Assembly (NCBI RefSeq): GCF_003369915.1
Contig: NC_046677.1
Location: forward strand, 21,842,913-21,906,912
DNA from: Drosophila miranda
Lineage: Eukaryota; Arthropoda; Insecta; Diptera; Drosophilidae
Direction of reading: 5' to 3'
DNA: 64,000 nucleotides
The position numbers and the translations under genes are program-made. Shown piece by piece: positions 44,401 through 55,914 of this stretch. Numbering within the stretch: the stretch's first letter is position 1; each line of letters starts with the position of its first letter. Below the pieces are notes generated by a model. That model was not told the DNA's origin. It was given only the letters and a program-made list of their open reading frames with translations, and searched no databases.

Positions 44401-47400
44401 CCTGTTCTCCCCCCCCCCCCCCCGCCACCCTCAACCACCCGTCCCTTGCTTGTGTGTGTGTGTGTGTGTGTGGGCTTAAGCTCAAGTAGAACAACAACTA
44501 CATAGAATTTTGTTTAAATTTAATGTATTTTCTATGGCAAACACTTGTCCAGTCCCCCACTCCAAGGCACTCCTTCCAAGAGGGAGATACATGGATTTAG
44601 AGAGAGAGAGAGCGAGAGAGACGGGGATAGACATTCATACATACATAATAATAATGTTTTTTTCCATTTTCTATTCCCGAAAAACTGTGTGCAAAACAAT
44701 TTCATTTGAAGTTTAAGCAGAAAATTAGAATTTTCAAGTGTTGCAAGTGTGGGGGGGGGGGAGGATACCCCCGTCCAGGACCCTGCCTGTCCGTTGTCCT
44801 TTGGGTTTTTGGGGATCTTCTCGTGTGTGTGTGGGTCTGTGCGCACAATGACATAATCCCTCATCTACATAAACATTAGAGCGGGAATTTAACTCAAAAG
44901 TTTTTAGTTTCGGTTTCGTTTTCGGTCCATCCCCCAATTCCATTCTCCCCCTGTGGGGTGTGTGGCCAAAATGTCTCCGGTTCTGGCACTTTTGCCACTT
45001 TGCCCCTCCCCCCCCCCCCCTGCCCCCTCCAATATGTACCATATATGCATATAGGCTGTGGCGTGCAGCAGATGGAGTTTTTGAAATTAATTTGATAACA
45101 ATTTTTGTTTTGTTTAGTTTTTGGGCGTGCCATGGGGGCCGGCCAAAGGATTTCACAGCAAATATATAAATCTGAAAATTATCTGCCATAAATTTTTGCA
45201 GTGCAGGCAAAGAAGAGTAGGCAAAACTCTCGGTTTAAAGCCACTAGCCTCTCAAGAAGCTCCTTCCAAGCTCCAAGCTCCTCTTTAGATGACATAACCA
45301 TGTCTTGGGCTGAACAGAGCAAAGATACAGATACATGCGACAGACGCACGCACTGCAAATGTATTTCCAATCATTTTACTCATTATCCCCGGACGGAAAA
45401 GTTTTGTGTCCGTGTTCGTATATCTACTTGAACATTTTCATGTCCTTCGCTCATTTGCAGCAGCTGTATGGAGGAGCCTGCGAGCGGGGAGCCCTAGGCG
45501 TGGACCCCCCCCCCACACACACACATAAGACTCTAAGGGGGGGAGGGGGGGACGGCGTGTTGGCGTTAATGGTTCTTGATGAAATGAAATAATGGGTGCG
45601 TTTATTCACGTAATGTATTTGTATTTGTTACAGCAACAACAGGCACTCGTACGCCATACATATTTACAATAATAACACAGCTCGTAAAATGAATAACTGA
45701 ATGGAATGATTGAATGCCGGATGGAATGAAAGCGGCGCCCAGGCGACGGTGTCCGACAAAGGCAAAGGCAGAACCGAAGGCAAAGGCAAAGGCAAAACGC
45801 TTTTCGTTAGTTTTCATTATTTTTCCGCATTTAAGCGTATTTATTCCGTTGTTAATCGAATTTATTAAATGCAAACACGCCAACAAATAGAGAGCCAGGA
45901 CGACTACACACGCACCTTGGTCCTTTGCTTCCTTTGCTTACTTCAACCCCCCCACCCTTCGGGATGGGTGCGTTTTGTTTGGCTTGAGAAATAATGTTTC
46001 TCGCAGGGCCAAAGAAGCCCCAGGAGCAGCAGGCTCAGAGCCCGAAGGCCTAACAGCTTTTTGGGCGCGTACGTCATTAAATGTCTCTATTGCCACGGAC
46101 TTAAATCATCTGTGAACTGCCAGGAGGGTGGAAGAGATGTGTAAACCCCTTTGTGGGCAGGGCAGGACAGGACAGGGAAAATTTTAATTGGGATAGGGTT
46201 GAAGCACATACACGTCTTTGGCTGGCCCTTTTCCCTGCCCAAGTAAATCAATTTATTTGCCCTCTATCAATGCAAGTCACGACAAATGCAGTCAAAAGAT
46301 TAAATCAGTTTGCCCAAATAAATAATATTTTTCGAATAAATCAACAGAGAAAGAAATGCGGCGGCGGCGAAATGCATTTCTGGCCACATATGGGTGCACC
46401 ACCACCCCCCCCCCCTCGCCACTCCTCTCCTCTCCTCGTCGTACTCGTGTGTGTCTGGACCAGATGGCAAGAAACTTTGCGCATTAGCCCCAACGCCAAA
46501 TGCCCAGCGACAGCGCCAGTCGGTCCAGCCAAGACGGGTCCCTGCCCTGCCCTGCCCCGTCGCCGGCTTCCGCTGTCCCTCAAACTTTTGCATTTGCTTT
46601 TGGCCAAGAAGCTAGCAACTGGCCTCATATGTCAATGATTTCTTTTGCCCCTCCCCCCTCTCTTACTTTTTGTTTGCTTTCTCTTCGCCCACGCCTGGCG
46701 GCGCCAACTGCAGCCGCGCGTTTCGCACCTAAGGGCGCTGCAAGTCCTGCCAGAAATGCCGTCTTCCGACTTCCCTTTGACTATCAGTCAGTATGCGCTT
46801 GGCAAGCAGCTAGCGGACAGGACAAGCCTCATATCAGGCCACAGAAAGGATCACCCTTGGTAGTTCTTATCCTTTCTTCTTACCGATTTGAAGTGCGCTT
46901 TCCGCCCGCCCACCCCCTTTGCTGTTATTATTTTGGCTGCCATTTATTTGCTGTCAATGTTTGGGCCGCCTCCAATCCACTCCCACCTGACGGCGACGCC
47001 ACGCCGCCAGCCTGGGGCCACGTTAGCTGTCCCCCTGTCCCCCTGTCCCTCTGTCCCTTGTCCTTTGTCCGTTCTTTCTCTCTCTCTCTCTCGCTCCTAC
47101 TCTTTTTTGTCTTCTTTGCTATCATTTTCATTTTAAAATGTCCTGAGCGAAGACGCCCCCTAGGAAGGGTCCAGCCCCGTTCGCCTCTCCTACATTTCTC
47201 CCTTGTTATTCTAGTCCTTTTTCCATGCCAAAAGACGTTTTCGGTCCAAGTTCTGGGCCTGGTCTGGAGCCACTTTATAAATGTTTCTGCAATGGATTTT
47301 TGCAAAGTAAACTTTTTCCGTCTTTTGTAGTTTTTGCCCCTCCTGTCGTTCCATCTGATTGTGAGAGTGTGTGACATTTGAGGGGGGCGGAGGGCCGATG

Positions 47401-50400
47401 GGGGGGCATGCGAGAAGTAAATATATTAAAATGCAAACCCAACTCATATTACGGGATGTGGGACTCTGGTGGGGGTGGACTCTCGAGTCCTTGCGCACAC
47501 ATGTGCGCAATTTCCAAGTCCGTTTTCGGCCATTGCCAAATGCCAGGCCCGGCCCGGCCAGGCCTGCCGCCTTCCAAATAAATCGAATGCACAAAAAAGC
47601 AATAAAACGAAATAAAATCTAAATATGTATGTCCATGTTCCATGTCCATGTGTGGGTGTGTCGCCCCCTTTTTTTTGCCCTTTGTGTGTGGGTGGACATA
47701 CCGAAGGAGAGTCGAAAAAAAAACTTATCATTTTTATCATTGCGCAAAAGTTTATCCTTTTTGCTCGGGCCCGTTAATATTTTCGATTCGGATTTCCAAA
47801 TGGCCAAGAGTCCAGCCGGTTGGCCGTTACCGCTGCTCGGAATTTCAAATGACTTTGGTCCAGAGACAGAGACAGCGAGGTAGAGTCGTGCCTGACCGAA
47901 GCGAAGCTTATTGAATGTTTATGCTTTATTAAATTTGATTTCTCCGAGCCCAGGACTCTCCTCTCTCCGAGCAGCTGTCTGACTAAACTGACCAAGTGCC
48001 GGCCAACATTTGTTGCAATGATCTATGTGCGCTGAATATTAAACGGGAGACCGGGCTTCCCGGCTTCCAGGACGGAACTGGCCAGAGTCCGAGGCTATTA
48101 TCTTTTTAATGCTCGATAAATGCGACATTTGCGAGGCTGGACAAAGTGCCTGTCATGTGCTTAAGCAACACAAACAACAGCTCTGCGGATCCATATTTGT
48201 AACGCCTTCCCATCGAATGGTAATCATAATCACAATAACAGTAACAGGCCCTGCCCATAGTTCTGTCAATAGCAATACTATTGCTATTCCGGTAATAGCA
48301 ATAATCATTTTTTGTTGTCCGTTATGTAGAACATTCGCACATACGTGAATGGGCGGTTGTGTACACTTATCCCCCACATCGGAATAGGTTTATAATCACA
48401 CACCCTGTTCGAATGTCCCGGCCTAATGCGACACGTGCTTCGCGCATATTTCTTCAACGGGATATCGATATAGGCAGAGGAATAGGGCCGGCTTTGGACC
48501 AGCGACAGTTGGTTATGGACGTAATGATTGCCTCTTCCTCTTTAGCATCGAGTGCCTGCTAAATTGGGTGTATATCGTTATGGCCGTGTTATCGATAAAT
48601 GGCCCCATCCGATTGCTCATTTGTGTGTTTCACTGCACTACTTATGCTACGACTTAGGTGGATAATAATTATATAAAACTTGTATACATGAATAAGGAAT
48701 GCAAAAGGTTTCGATTATAACATATTCCACAATAAACCGATAACTATCGATAGCTCTTTGTCTTAGAATTTACATGGATTTTGTTTACAATTTGGATTAG
48801 GGGGATTTTGCTTATACTTTCATTATAATTTGTTTGCTGCCAATTGTTTTTTCGTATTTTTGCGTTTATCGGTTTATCGATTATTCTATAGTAAGTTACA
48901 AGTGATCTAATGTCTATAAATATGCAAATTATACGCGAAATTTGGTATATAACTCGCATTGTTCAATCGATAAATAAAAGGTCGATTAATCGATAACAAA
49001 TTGTATTTTTGGTGTGTAAATGCCATATGCCTGGTTTATGCCAATTATTTGTATGTATTTATCATCTTTTTGTTTATGCCAATTGGTTTCTTTACAAAAT
49101 TTCGTTCGATTAGCGGCTTATCGGTTTATCGATACACTGATAGCTAGTTACTATGCAACAAATGTCTAGCAAAATGCAAATCATATGCGAATGTCGCTCC
49201 GATCGATCGGTAAATCATACACAAGAGGCAAGTATTTTAGAATATTCGATCGAATAAAGTGTAAACGAATGGCAAGCTCATAATCGTAATCGTTATCGTA
49301 ATCGTAATCGTAATCGTTCAAGTACAGTACTCACCGAAATCACTGCCCATTCCAGAGGGCCCAGGCAGCAGCCCGGGTATGCCCTGGAGGCCGAGGAATG
49401 CATTGGGGAACGAGTGCGAGCGCTGATTGTCGATGCCGTCGAGGGTGCCATCGTGCTGGCCATCGCCCCGGTCCGAGGGCTCCGTGTCGCTGCTGTTCGA
49501 GTCCTCGCCGGCACTTTGTCCGAGATCGTGTTTCTGCGCGACACCAGATATCGGACGGCGTGAGGGGCCCGTTCTGAATAGAGACGTGAGGGAGTCGAGA
49601 CCTACCTGATTCGCCGCCTGCTGGCCGTTGCTGTTCTCCAGGGCCTGTCCCAGCAGGGACTCGCGCAGCTCCAGGTTGCGCTCCCGGTCCTTGGAGGTGT
49701 CGCGTCCGCTGCGGTTGCGCGTCAGCGGGTGCTGTCCGGCCACGGGAAACTCACGGTCGAGCAGCAGCCTCTCGGGGCTGATGCCGTGCTGGGCCCGGAA
49801 GAGATCGGCGCTCTTGATGCGCTTCTGCGGCGGCGGCGTGAGGTGGCTCTTGCGGCTCCCCTCCAGATCGCTCATGTCCCAGTGGTTGCTGCTGGCCTGA
49901 AACGATAATCGCGTGGGTTAGTGGGCGTCTGGAGTCGGGCCTACAGGTCTGGTGCAAGCGTTACTTTGCTGGGATTGGGTTCGTGTTTGGGTGTTCTTAC
50001 GGGCGACGCTGCCGATGCCTTCAGCTCCTGGATGGCGGGCGTGCCACTGCCGCTTCCTCCACTCTGGCCCTGGCCCTGTCCCTGTGCCTGGCTGCTGCTG
50101 TTGGCGTTGGCTGTGGCAGCTGCCGCTGCTGCCACGGCAGCGGTGAGGGAGGCTGCCGCTGCTGCTGCCGCCGCGGCCGCTGCGGCACTCGAAGCCGGCA
50201 CTGAGGCTGGGGCCTGGGGCGTGCTGAAGGGTGAGCCGTGACTGCTGTTGAGTGCCCCGCTGTTGCTGCCACTGCCGCTGCCGCTGCCGCTGCCGCTGCT
50301 GATGTTGCTGTTGTTCAGGATCTGTGTCTGGGCCTGCGGCAGATAGCTGCTGATCTTGTTGTGGCTGCTGCTCTCCGACAGGTTGTTGTTGTGGCTACTG

Positions 50401-51259
50401 CTGATGTTGTTGTTGTGGCTGCTGCTGCTGCTGTGCGAGAGGGCGGCGGAGAGGGCCTTGGCATAGGGATAGCCCCCATTGACATCCGCCAGTCCGCGGA
50501 TCTGCAGCAGATGCGCAGTCTTCAGGAAGTCGGGCAACTGTTCGTGACTGACATTCACCTCGCCGTTGTACATAAAGCTGGGGGTTAGAGAGGAAGATTA
50601 GACGGTATTCAGAAGGGAATGAACAGGCTGAAGGCCTGCCTCTAGGAACACCCAAGGACAGGGGACTTTGAATGAATAGAAAAGGCAGAAAACCCCTCCT
50701 TTTGGGTTCATCTACCAATCTACTATATATTCCTAGGGTTTTAGGTCTATATTCCCTGATTCTTAGGGTAGGACGCTCACCTCAATAGATTCTCGACATC
50801 GTCGCTCCGCACATCCCGCAGTATGACAATGGGATGCTCGCAGGGATTGGCCTTGAGCAGTTTGCGAAAGTAGGGACTGCAGGCGCTGAGCACCACCTTG
50901 TGGGCGGTGAAGGAGCGCTCGTCGCAGGCCAGGGTCACGTCCACGAAGTCCTCCTCGTCGCGCAGGTGCCGGAACGAGCTGAGTATCGAGGTCTGGAAGT
51001 CGTTCCATTTGAGGGCGTAGTGCTGCTGTTGCTGTTGTTGCTGCTGTTGTTGTTGGTGGTGGAGATGGTGCTGGTGCTGGGCCAGACCCAGGGCGGATGG
51101 GGGCGGTGTGGCTGGGGAGAGGGCGGAGCCGGTGGCCGCCATGGAGAGTGCGGAAAGCGCGTGGCCCGAGGATGAGGAGGTCGCCGGTGGCGGTGGCTCC
51201 ATTTTCACCACGCCCGCGTTGTTGTTCTCCGCCGTCTGCAGCTGTGTGGATTCGGTCAT
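25207..51259 (-). CDS. ab: Abrupt, BTB/zinc-finger transcription factor (whole gene span)
   Basis: Nuclear transcription factor controlling dendrite arborisation, motor-axon targeting, wing-vein development and border-cell timing in flies. Coding exons in order: 51259-50781, 50577-49965, 49896-49606, 49533-49335, 26430-25699 and 25625-25207. Phases agree and the total is 2733 nt (910 aa). An N-terminal low-complexity region (with a VKME sumoylation-type site at K19 and a polyQ run) leads into a BTB domain beginning [10 protein letters not shown] (from residue 80). A Ser/Asn/Ala/Gly-rich linker follows, then a conserved block around [19 protein letters not shown] sequence, two C2H2 fingers, a poly-Gly run and an acidic tail ending DEGVHNT. 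The fourth and fifth exons are separated by a 22.9-kb intron holding an alternative terminal exon (28181-29403). The protein matches D. melanogaster Abrupt along its whole length. Confidence 0.97.
25699..26430 (-). CDS. ab: ab exon: main C2H2 zinc-finger pair
   Basis: Encodes both DNA-binding fingers, [20 protein letters not shown].. and [20 protein letters not shown].., each C-x2-C-x12-H-x4-H. A poly-Gly/Ser run from GGC-rich repeat DNA (about 26030-26095) and the linker up to LQFITENTF follow. It is entered in phase 1 from the exon ending at 49335, the same phase as the alternative exon at 28181-29403. Confidence 0.96.
26431..28180. other. ab intron and probable 3' UTR of the alternative exon
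   Basis: Noncoding, AT-rich. The right part is probably 3' UTR of the alternative terminal exon (stop at 28181); minus-strand AATAAA signals occur near 27404 and 27446. T-rich runs near 27080 are the only other structure. Confidence 0.55.
28181..29403 (-). CDS. ab: Alternative 3'-terminal exon of ab with a second zinc-finger pair
   Basis: An open frame of 1223 nt ends in TGA at 28181-28183 and begins after the acceptor CCATCGCAG in the phase needed to follow the ab exon ending at 49335 (split Gly codon). It encodes a His/Asn/Gln-rich region with a long polyQ run, poly-Ala, a Gly/Pro-rich repeat, and then two C2H2-like fingers: CPLC...HLDRH and [24 protein letters not shown]. Joined to the upstream exons it would give a 934-aa isoform that keeps the BTB domain but swaps the DNA-binding part, as in lola, br or ttk. 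The alternative is an unrelated gene starting within, but no start codon or promoter suits that better: ATG at 29437 is upstream of the acceptor. Confidence 0.82.
30328..30420 (+). repeat. Dispersed repeat copy A (related to 63790-63885)
   Basis: Shares TATTTTACTCATAT, then GCG-GAGCA and an AGTG-GCC-AGGG-TGGCGC segment with 63790-63885 in the same orientation. About 90 bp, clearly diverged, no coding capacity; probably an old short interspersed element. Confidence 0.55.
38142..38171. repeat. CA microsatellite
   Basis: Uninterrupted (CA)15 in the ab intron, followed by a second CA run near 38236-38250 and a GT run near 38300-38318. Confidence 0.95.
39562..39601. repeat. TG microsatellite, 20 units
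   Basis: Longest pure dinucleotide array in the window, preceded by a CT run. Confidence 0.97.
40398..40482. repeat. Imperfect tetranucleotide array
   Basis: Alternating CATC, CAAC, CATT and CTAT words, the middle part organised as repeated 'caaccatt' pairs. Confidence 0.85.
48825..49200. repeat. Diverged tandem duplication, 252-bp period, ATCGAT- and octamer-rich
   Basis: TTATCGGTTTATCGAT occurs at 48866-48881 and again at 49118-49133; ATGCAAAT at 48922-48929 and 49174-49181. Both pairs are offset by exactly 252 bp, with TAGTTAC/ATGTCTA-type blocks between. Additional ATCGAT sites lie at about 48464, 48588, 48748, 48965 and 48990. The cluster lies in the ab intron a few hundred bp past the 49335 splice donor and looks like an enhancer rather than coding sequence. 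Confidence 0.75.
49286..49320. repeat. Hexamer repeat (TAATCG)n next to an ab splice donor
   Basis: About five imperfect TAATCG/TTATCG units ending 14 bp before the GTGAGT donor of the ab exon 49335-49533 (minus strand). Confidence 0.85.
49335..49896 (-). CDS. ab: ab linker exons with a small 72-bp intron
   Basis: Exon 49896-49606 (phase 0-0) and exon 49533-49335 (phase 0-1) flank a 72-bp intron (49534-49605; GTAGGT donor, GCGCAG acceptor). They encode the conserved [16 protein letters not shown] block, [15 protein letters not shown], and [14 protein letters not shown] up to GMGSDF. The intron is a multiple of three and has no stop codon in frame, so an unspliced version would add 24 residues. 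Confidence 0.93.
49965..50577 (-). CDS. ab: ab exon: end of BTB domain and low-complexity linker
   Basis: Begins with the acceptor CCCCAG and completes the BTB domain ([20 protein letters not shown], then [10 protein letters not shown]). It continues through Ser/Asn/His-rich, Gly-Ser and Ala-rich repeats, and ends in PNPSK before a GTAACG donor. An earlier GTAAGA (about 50000) is a possible alternative donor, in phase, that would skip ten residues. Confidence 0.93.
50781..51259 (-). CDS. ab: ab first coding exon: N-terminus and BTB domain
   Basis: Starts [16 protein letters not shown], as in known Abrupt, then a polyQ run and most of the BTB ([44 protein letters not shown]). The GTGAGC donor is in phase 2. 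The 5' UTR probably continues to an acceptor (GCACGCACAG) at 51294, since no stop-free or coding sequence precedes the ATG. Confidence 0.96.
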
Positions 51260-51455
51260 TTAAGTGGACCGGCTCTGGACCTGCTCCCGGGATCTGTGCG
51301 TGCCAAAACGGGGCGACGGGGCGACAGGGGGGGAGTGGGGCTTTGGTCTTAATGGACTCGCGCGATGCGTCTTCTTTTGTGGCTAATTCCTCGGCTCCGA
51401 TTGAATGTCTATTGTTGTGGCCCTTTTGTCGAGATTCGCAAATATTTACTTAGCC

Positions 51456-51458
<3 letters not shown>

Positions 51459-51486
<28 letters not shown>
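51459..51486. promoter_or_regulatory. (GA)14 tract, candidate GAGA-factor site
   Basis: Pure GA repeat about 200 bp upstream of the ab start codon. GAGA factor (Trl) and CLAMP bind such tracts in Drosophila promoters and Polycomb elements; binding here is inferred. Confidence 0.5.
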
Positions 51487-52774
51487 CTCCTCAGTGTCTC
51501 CTCTGTGTATCCGTGGATGTCTGCTCTCCTGTTCCTGGCCTGCTGCTAATTTGGCGAAAGTTGCGGCAATCTCAGGCGGCCCTTGTCCATTTTCACCGGA
51601 CTCTGCTTGCCGCCGCCGTGGCCATAGACGGAGCTGGTAATGATGGTAGGAGCTGCAAGAGAAATGGGGGGATACAAAAACTATAAGTCCAGTGGCGGTA
51701 CAATTGCTGTGGCAGGTGGCAGGTGGCGGCCAGAGCCAATCATTAAATATTATTACCAATTATTCATACATAAGCAGCGGGACCGGGTCTCCGCTGCGGT
51801 GTCTAATGGAATCATTAATTACACGAACCGAAGTCCGGCCACCACTTGTCGGGGCATTAGACGCAAATCAATTTAATTTAACGTCTAAGCGTTTACAAGC
51901 CACACAATGCTCCACTCCACGAACCTCCACGAACCTCCGCGAACCTCCGCGAATGAGGAGAAAAACCCAAAGCAATTGTACAAGATCATTAGAAGAGCCC
52001 CGGCAATCCATCCATCTTCGAGTGGCTTCTGAGCGGAACCCAAAAACCTGATCGATGTACCACCATCAAAATATTTATAAACGCATTCATCTCTCTCTCT
52101 CCCTCCCTCTCTGGGATCTACGACTATGACGATTACGATTACGATTACCATTACCGATCTTTTGCAATCGTATCTCGGGGAGGCGGAAACTCTTTTCCTG
52201 CAATTGGCGCCTGCATCCCCCCACCCCACAAAGATCATGTTCGGCCCTACCAAGGGGCACTCCACTCTGACTCAGTCCCTCGCTGCTTGATTAATGATTC
52301 TGGTGCTTGAGACCCGATTATGACCATCACTTGCCTGGCCGTGACTAAGGCACTATTGAACAGAGGCCGGACGGCAGTGCAGTCATCCCGTTTGGCAACA
52401 GGGCCTGCTTGTTGCCGGGGATTACATTGATCTGGTTTAGTCAGCAGAGAAGGGGATGGGCTAGAGAGCTGGGGCTTACATTTCAGCTATCAAAGTATTC
52501 TGTGACCTTTTTTTTGAGGAGTTTGGATATGTAGTACAGCTCCAGACTTAAGGTTAAGCCTTAAAAGCTTATAACTAAGGCTTAGATGCATCTTTTAACA
52601 GAAAGCTAGAGATAGTTGAAAGAGATATGTGTAGGTAGATACACCTTTATGGGCACTGATCTAGGGAATGACTCTTCAGCGCTCAGGCAAAAAGGGGATG
52701 CAAAGAATCTTGGCATAAATGAAAGGATACAGGGTCCACCTACAGGCAGGCATGGCTAAAACGCTCAAGAGAGC

Positions 52775-52988
52775 GGCTGAGATCGCATAGAGCCTGGAGC
52801 CAGCTCAAAAGCCAGCCTGAAATGGCATACCAAAGAAATGTATGGCCGTTACTCTTCTTCACAGTTCAATCGATTGGATACACGCCTGGCTCAACATTAG
52901 ACAGATTTAGAGGCACACCTAAACCCTTTCCAAATAGTCTCGAAAAACCCATCGGAAGTAGGGACTTGCTCAAAAGTAGACCTATTTT
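52775..52988 (+). repeat. Dispersed repeat, copy 1 of an inverted pair
   Basis: Matches the reverse complement of 54111-54340 over most of its length: an AGAGCCTGG-GCCAGCT block, AAAGCCAGCCT, a 30-bp identical core around TGTATGGCCGTTACTC, GCTCAACATT-GACAGATTTA, and a final GTGCTCAAAAGTAGACCTAT-like segment. No ORF; likely a non-autonomous element. Confidence 0.8.
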
Positions 52989-54110
52989 ATTTGTTGTTTA
53001 ATAGTTATTTTTACGGTTTCTACATCACTACGAATTTGGCTGCCACATGGGGGTTGATGGGGGCCCCTTTGACAGTGCCCAGTGCTGCGTGTGTTTTTCG
53101 TTTGCGCTAATTTATGAAGTAACCCAAAACAATTTCATCATAACACATTTGCTGGCAATTATTTCGTTTATTGAAAAAACATTCGCATCGCATAAATTCG
53201 GTGCGGGGCGGGGAGGGGAGGGGATAGCAGGGGGCCATAACTAACGAAAGCCAAGAACCCACCGACGAAAATAAAACAACAACAGCAGTAGATACACGTA
53301 CGTTCCGGCTTGGTAACCGACAAAAAATATTTTTTTAAGGGGGCGGGTTCACATGTAATCAGAGGAAGGATATTGGGTGTGGGGGTGGGTGTGCTAGATA
53401 CCCGTGCTACGTGTGTGGGTGGGGAGGGAGGGGGGATGCAACAAACGCAGCAATTGCCGAATGCAATGCCCTGCCACACTTCAAAATGTTCCAAAATGGC
53501 TGCAAAACTGCCTAAAAACCGAACATTTTAGCAAAACAAAAATCTATTTGGCAACAAAACGTGGACGGGGGGCATAGCCCGCACTTGTTTAGTCGGTTGA
53601 GGGGGTTGTGGGGGACTTGGATATCCGCGTAACATAATAACAAATAAATGTAAATGATAATGGTAAATAAAAAACGAATTACTAAACAACACACAATCAT
53701 CGGCAAATACACACAGATACATGTGTGTGCACATATCTAGATACATAGATACTATATAACGATCCATACATATGACTGTACAAACACGCACATTCGAAAG
53801 GGGCTGGGGTGGCGTCTACAACGGCTGTTGGCCATGAGCACAATCAAATTGGCACTAACTATTTGTAGTACAGCCCCGTCGGTTCCGGCAAGGAATTGGG
53901 TGTATCTGGTTAGGGAAAAGGTTTGCCTTCATTACTACAGTAGGAGCTATCTATTCGTAGGTCTTTTATGAGGGTTCGGTTGAGGGAAGAGCTGGGCTTG
54001 AGCACTCTTTCGGGGTATAAACACAGCCATGAAGATATATATTCTCTATCTCTATCTCTACTATAACTTTTGAGTCCCCAGCTGTTTCAAGAGCTCTTCC
54101 TTATGTATCC

Positions 54111-54340
54111 AATAGGTCTACTTTTGAGCACGTCCTTACCTCCGTTGGTTTTTCGAGATTTACTTCATTTCGAGACTATTTTGGAAAGGTTTATGGCAGG
54201 ATAAATCTGTCAAATGTTGAGCTAAGAGTGTTCAGTGCACTCCCTTTGACCCAGAGAAGAGTAACGGCCATACATTTCTTTGGTACGCCATTTTAGGCTG
54301 GCTTTAGAGCTGGGTCCAGGCTCTTCTCGAATGCGGCTGT
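54111..54340 (-). repeat. Dispersed repeat, copy 2 of an inverted pair
   Basis: Inverted partner of 52775-52988, 1.1 kb away. A third, shorter relative containing the same TGTATGGCCGTTACTC core lies at about 38905-38965 in the ab intron. Confidence 0.8.
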
Positions 54341-55914
54341 CTTCTGTGCTGTATCTACTGCTGTTTGAAGAGCTTCCGCATTTGTATCCCATTAATTAAT
54401 CAATTTTCCAGGAGAAAAGCTAATTTTTAAAAGCCCAATTTTATTGTAATATTTTCTACAATTTTTTAAACGCAAAAAGGTACATTTTCTCCTCATTTTC
54501 CAACCAAAATTCCCTCCAAAATCCTTGCAAAGAGTATCTCAAGGTCTCCACTCGCCACACGGCTCATAGTTACTTGTTATTTTTGGGTAAATTGATACGG
54601 CGCCTTGGTGAGTGAACCGAAAGTAAAGTATCTGGGCAAATACTTTACCCTCCCCCCTCCTAGCCCTTTCCGCCCCCTCATGTGTACATACGTTCCGAGG
54701 GACGGGGGGAAAACCCGCCCGCTATGATGATGATTGTTATTTTTACGATTTGCATTTGGAGTTGTCAAAAAGGGAGCTTCGAATGCGTGATACAAGTCTG
54801 TAGTTTTCTTGCGAGTCCCTCCTTTTCGTGGGCTCCATCATTACTTTTATCTTTACAGTTATGTTTATATCGTTTATGACTCCATATTGTAACGCCCAAC
54901 GGGGGAAGGGGAGGTGGGGAACACGCAGGAAATGGGATATTGACTCAAAAGCTTGGGATGGTGTATCCGTATCCCCCCCCATAAATGTGACCAATTATCT
55001 GGCAGATAATTTCCAATTTGTTACCATTCTGTGGATAATTTGTTATGCTCCTGATTAGTTTTGGACACACACAAAATCTCGATTAAATGTTGGTCATTGT
55101 CGCCGGTCGCCGGACGGCCGCGCCGGGCACAAAATGTCAAATCGAATTATAGTATATAGATTGTCAGCAATGGACGTTTAAGCAGCCCCCCCCCCCCCTA
55201 CCACCCCCCCAAATGCAAAAAGGGTCTCTCTCCATCTCCCTCTATCTCTTGGGGGGAGGAGAGGAGTGGCTTGGGGGGGCTGCTATGCAGGCAAATTAGT
55301 TAAAAACCAATTAAAATCGCTCATCCGCCGTGTTTTACGGCATGCGGGGGCATACCCTCGTACATTGGATAATTCGTATGTACTCGTATCTGTATTTATA
55401 TCTTTCTCATGCACATATATATATGTATATGTTTAGAGCGGAATATTCTAAAAATCCAAATTAGAATGTCAATAAAATGGCTCGTTTTTTGTTTTTGTTT
55501 TAATGAAATAATTAATTAGATTTTGCACATCAACAATCTAACACGCATTTGCTGGCCGAACGCAAAACCAACATACAGCATATACAGATACATATCTATG
55601 TATTTATGTTCGCACCTACGTATGTATATATGTATATATGTACTTCTGTGTGTACATATGTATCTCTAGCTATTTGTAGGCCTTCTGGCTGGAGATGTGC
55701 GTGAATCGTGAGTGCGGAGCGTGACTGTGGTTTCTGGTGGGAAGGAATATCCTTCAAAGGTGTGGAAAATAAAGCAGAAGTGTGGCTTAAAAAGGGGTTA
55801 GGGGTCATATTATTCAATCTTCGATACCATTGAAGATAGAGAAGCGAAATCTCATCGATCGAGAATCATATTTTTTGTCACTTTCTTTGAATTTTGCATT
55901 GGAAATACATACTC

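Larger units (their letters stand above)
38501..48700. other. ab large intron, middle part
   Basis: Noncoding. A TATACCCTTTACAGAGGAAGG-like segment (about 38503-38524) resembles a motif common in dispersed fly repeats. Microsatellites: (TG)20 at 39562-39601, tetranucleotide CATC/CAAC array about 40398-40482, (TTG) at 41244-41269, CT run 41399-41433, (GGCT) 42620-42645, (GACTC) 42931-42955, and homopolymer C or G runs (for example 44408-44422). No exon-like ORF is convincing. Confidence 0.65.
51294..55914. other. ab 5' intron or upstream region, part 1
   Basis: Noncoding. Contains the GA tract 51459-51486, GATTACGATTACG-type repeats (about 52127-52155), a pair of inverted dispersed repeats (52775-52988 and 54111-54340), and C-rich runs (55180-55200). 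A first, noncoding ab exon and promoter may be here but I cannot place them. Confidence 0.55.

Noticed and set aside
46500..47330. 276-codon plus-strand open frame in the ab intron
   Set aside because: Pro/Ser/Leu-rich translation of C-rich and CT-repeat DNA, no domain, no promoter or splice support.
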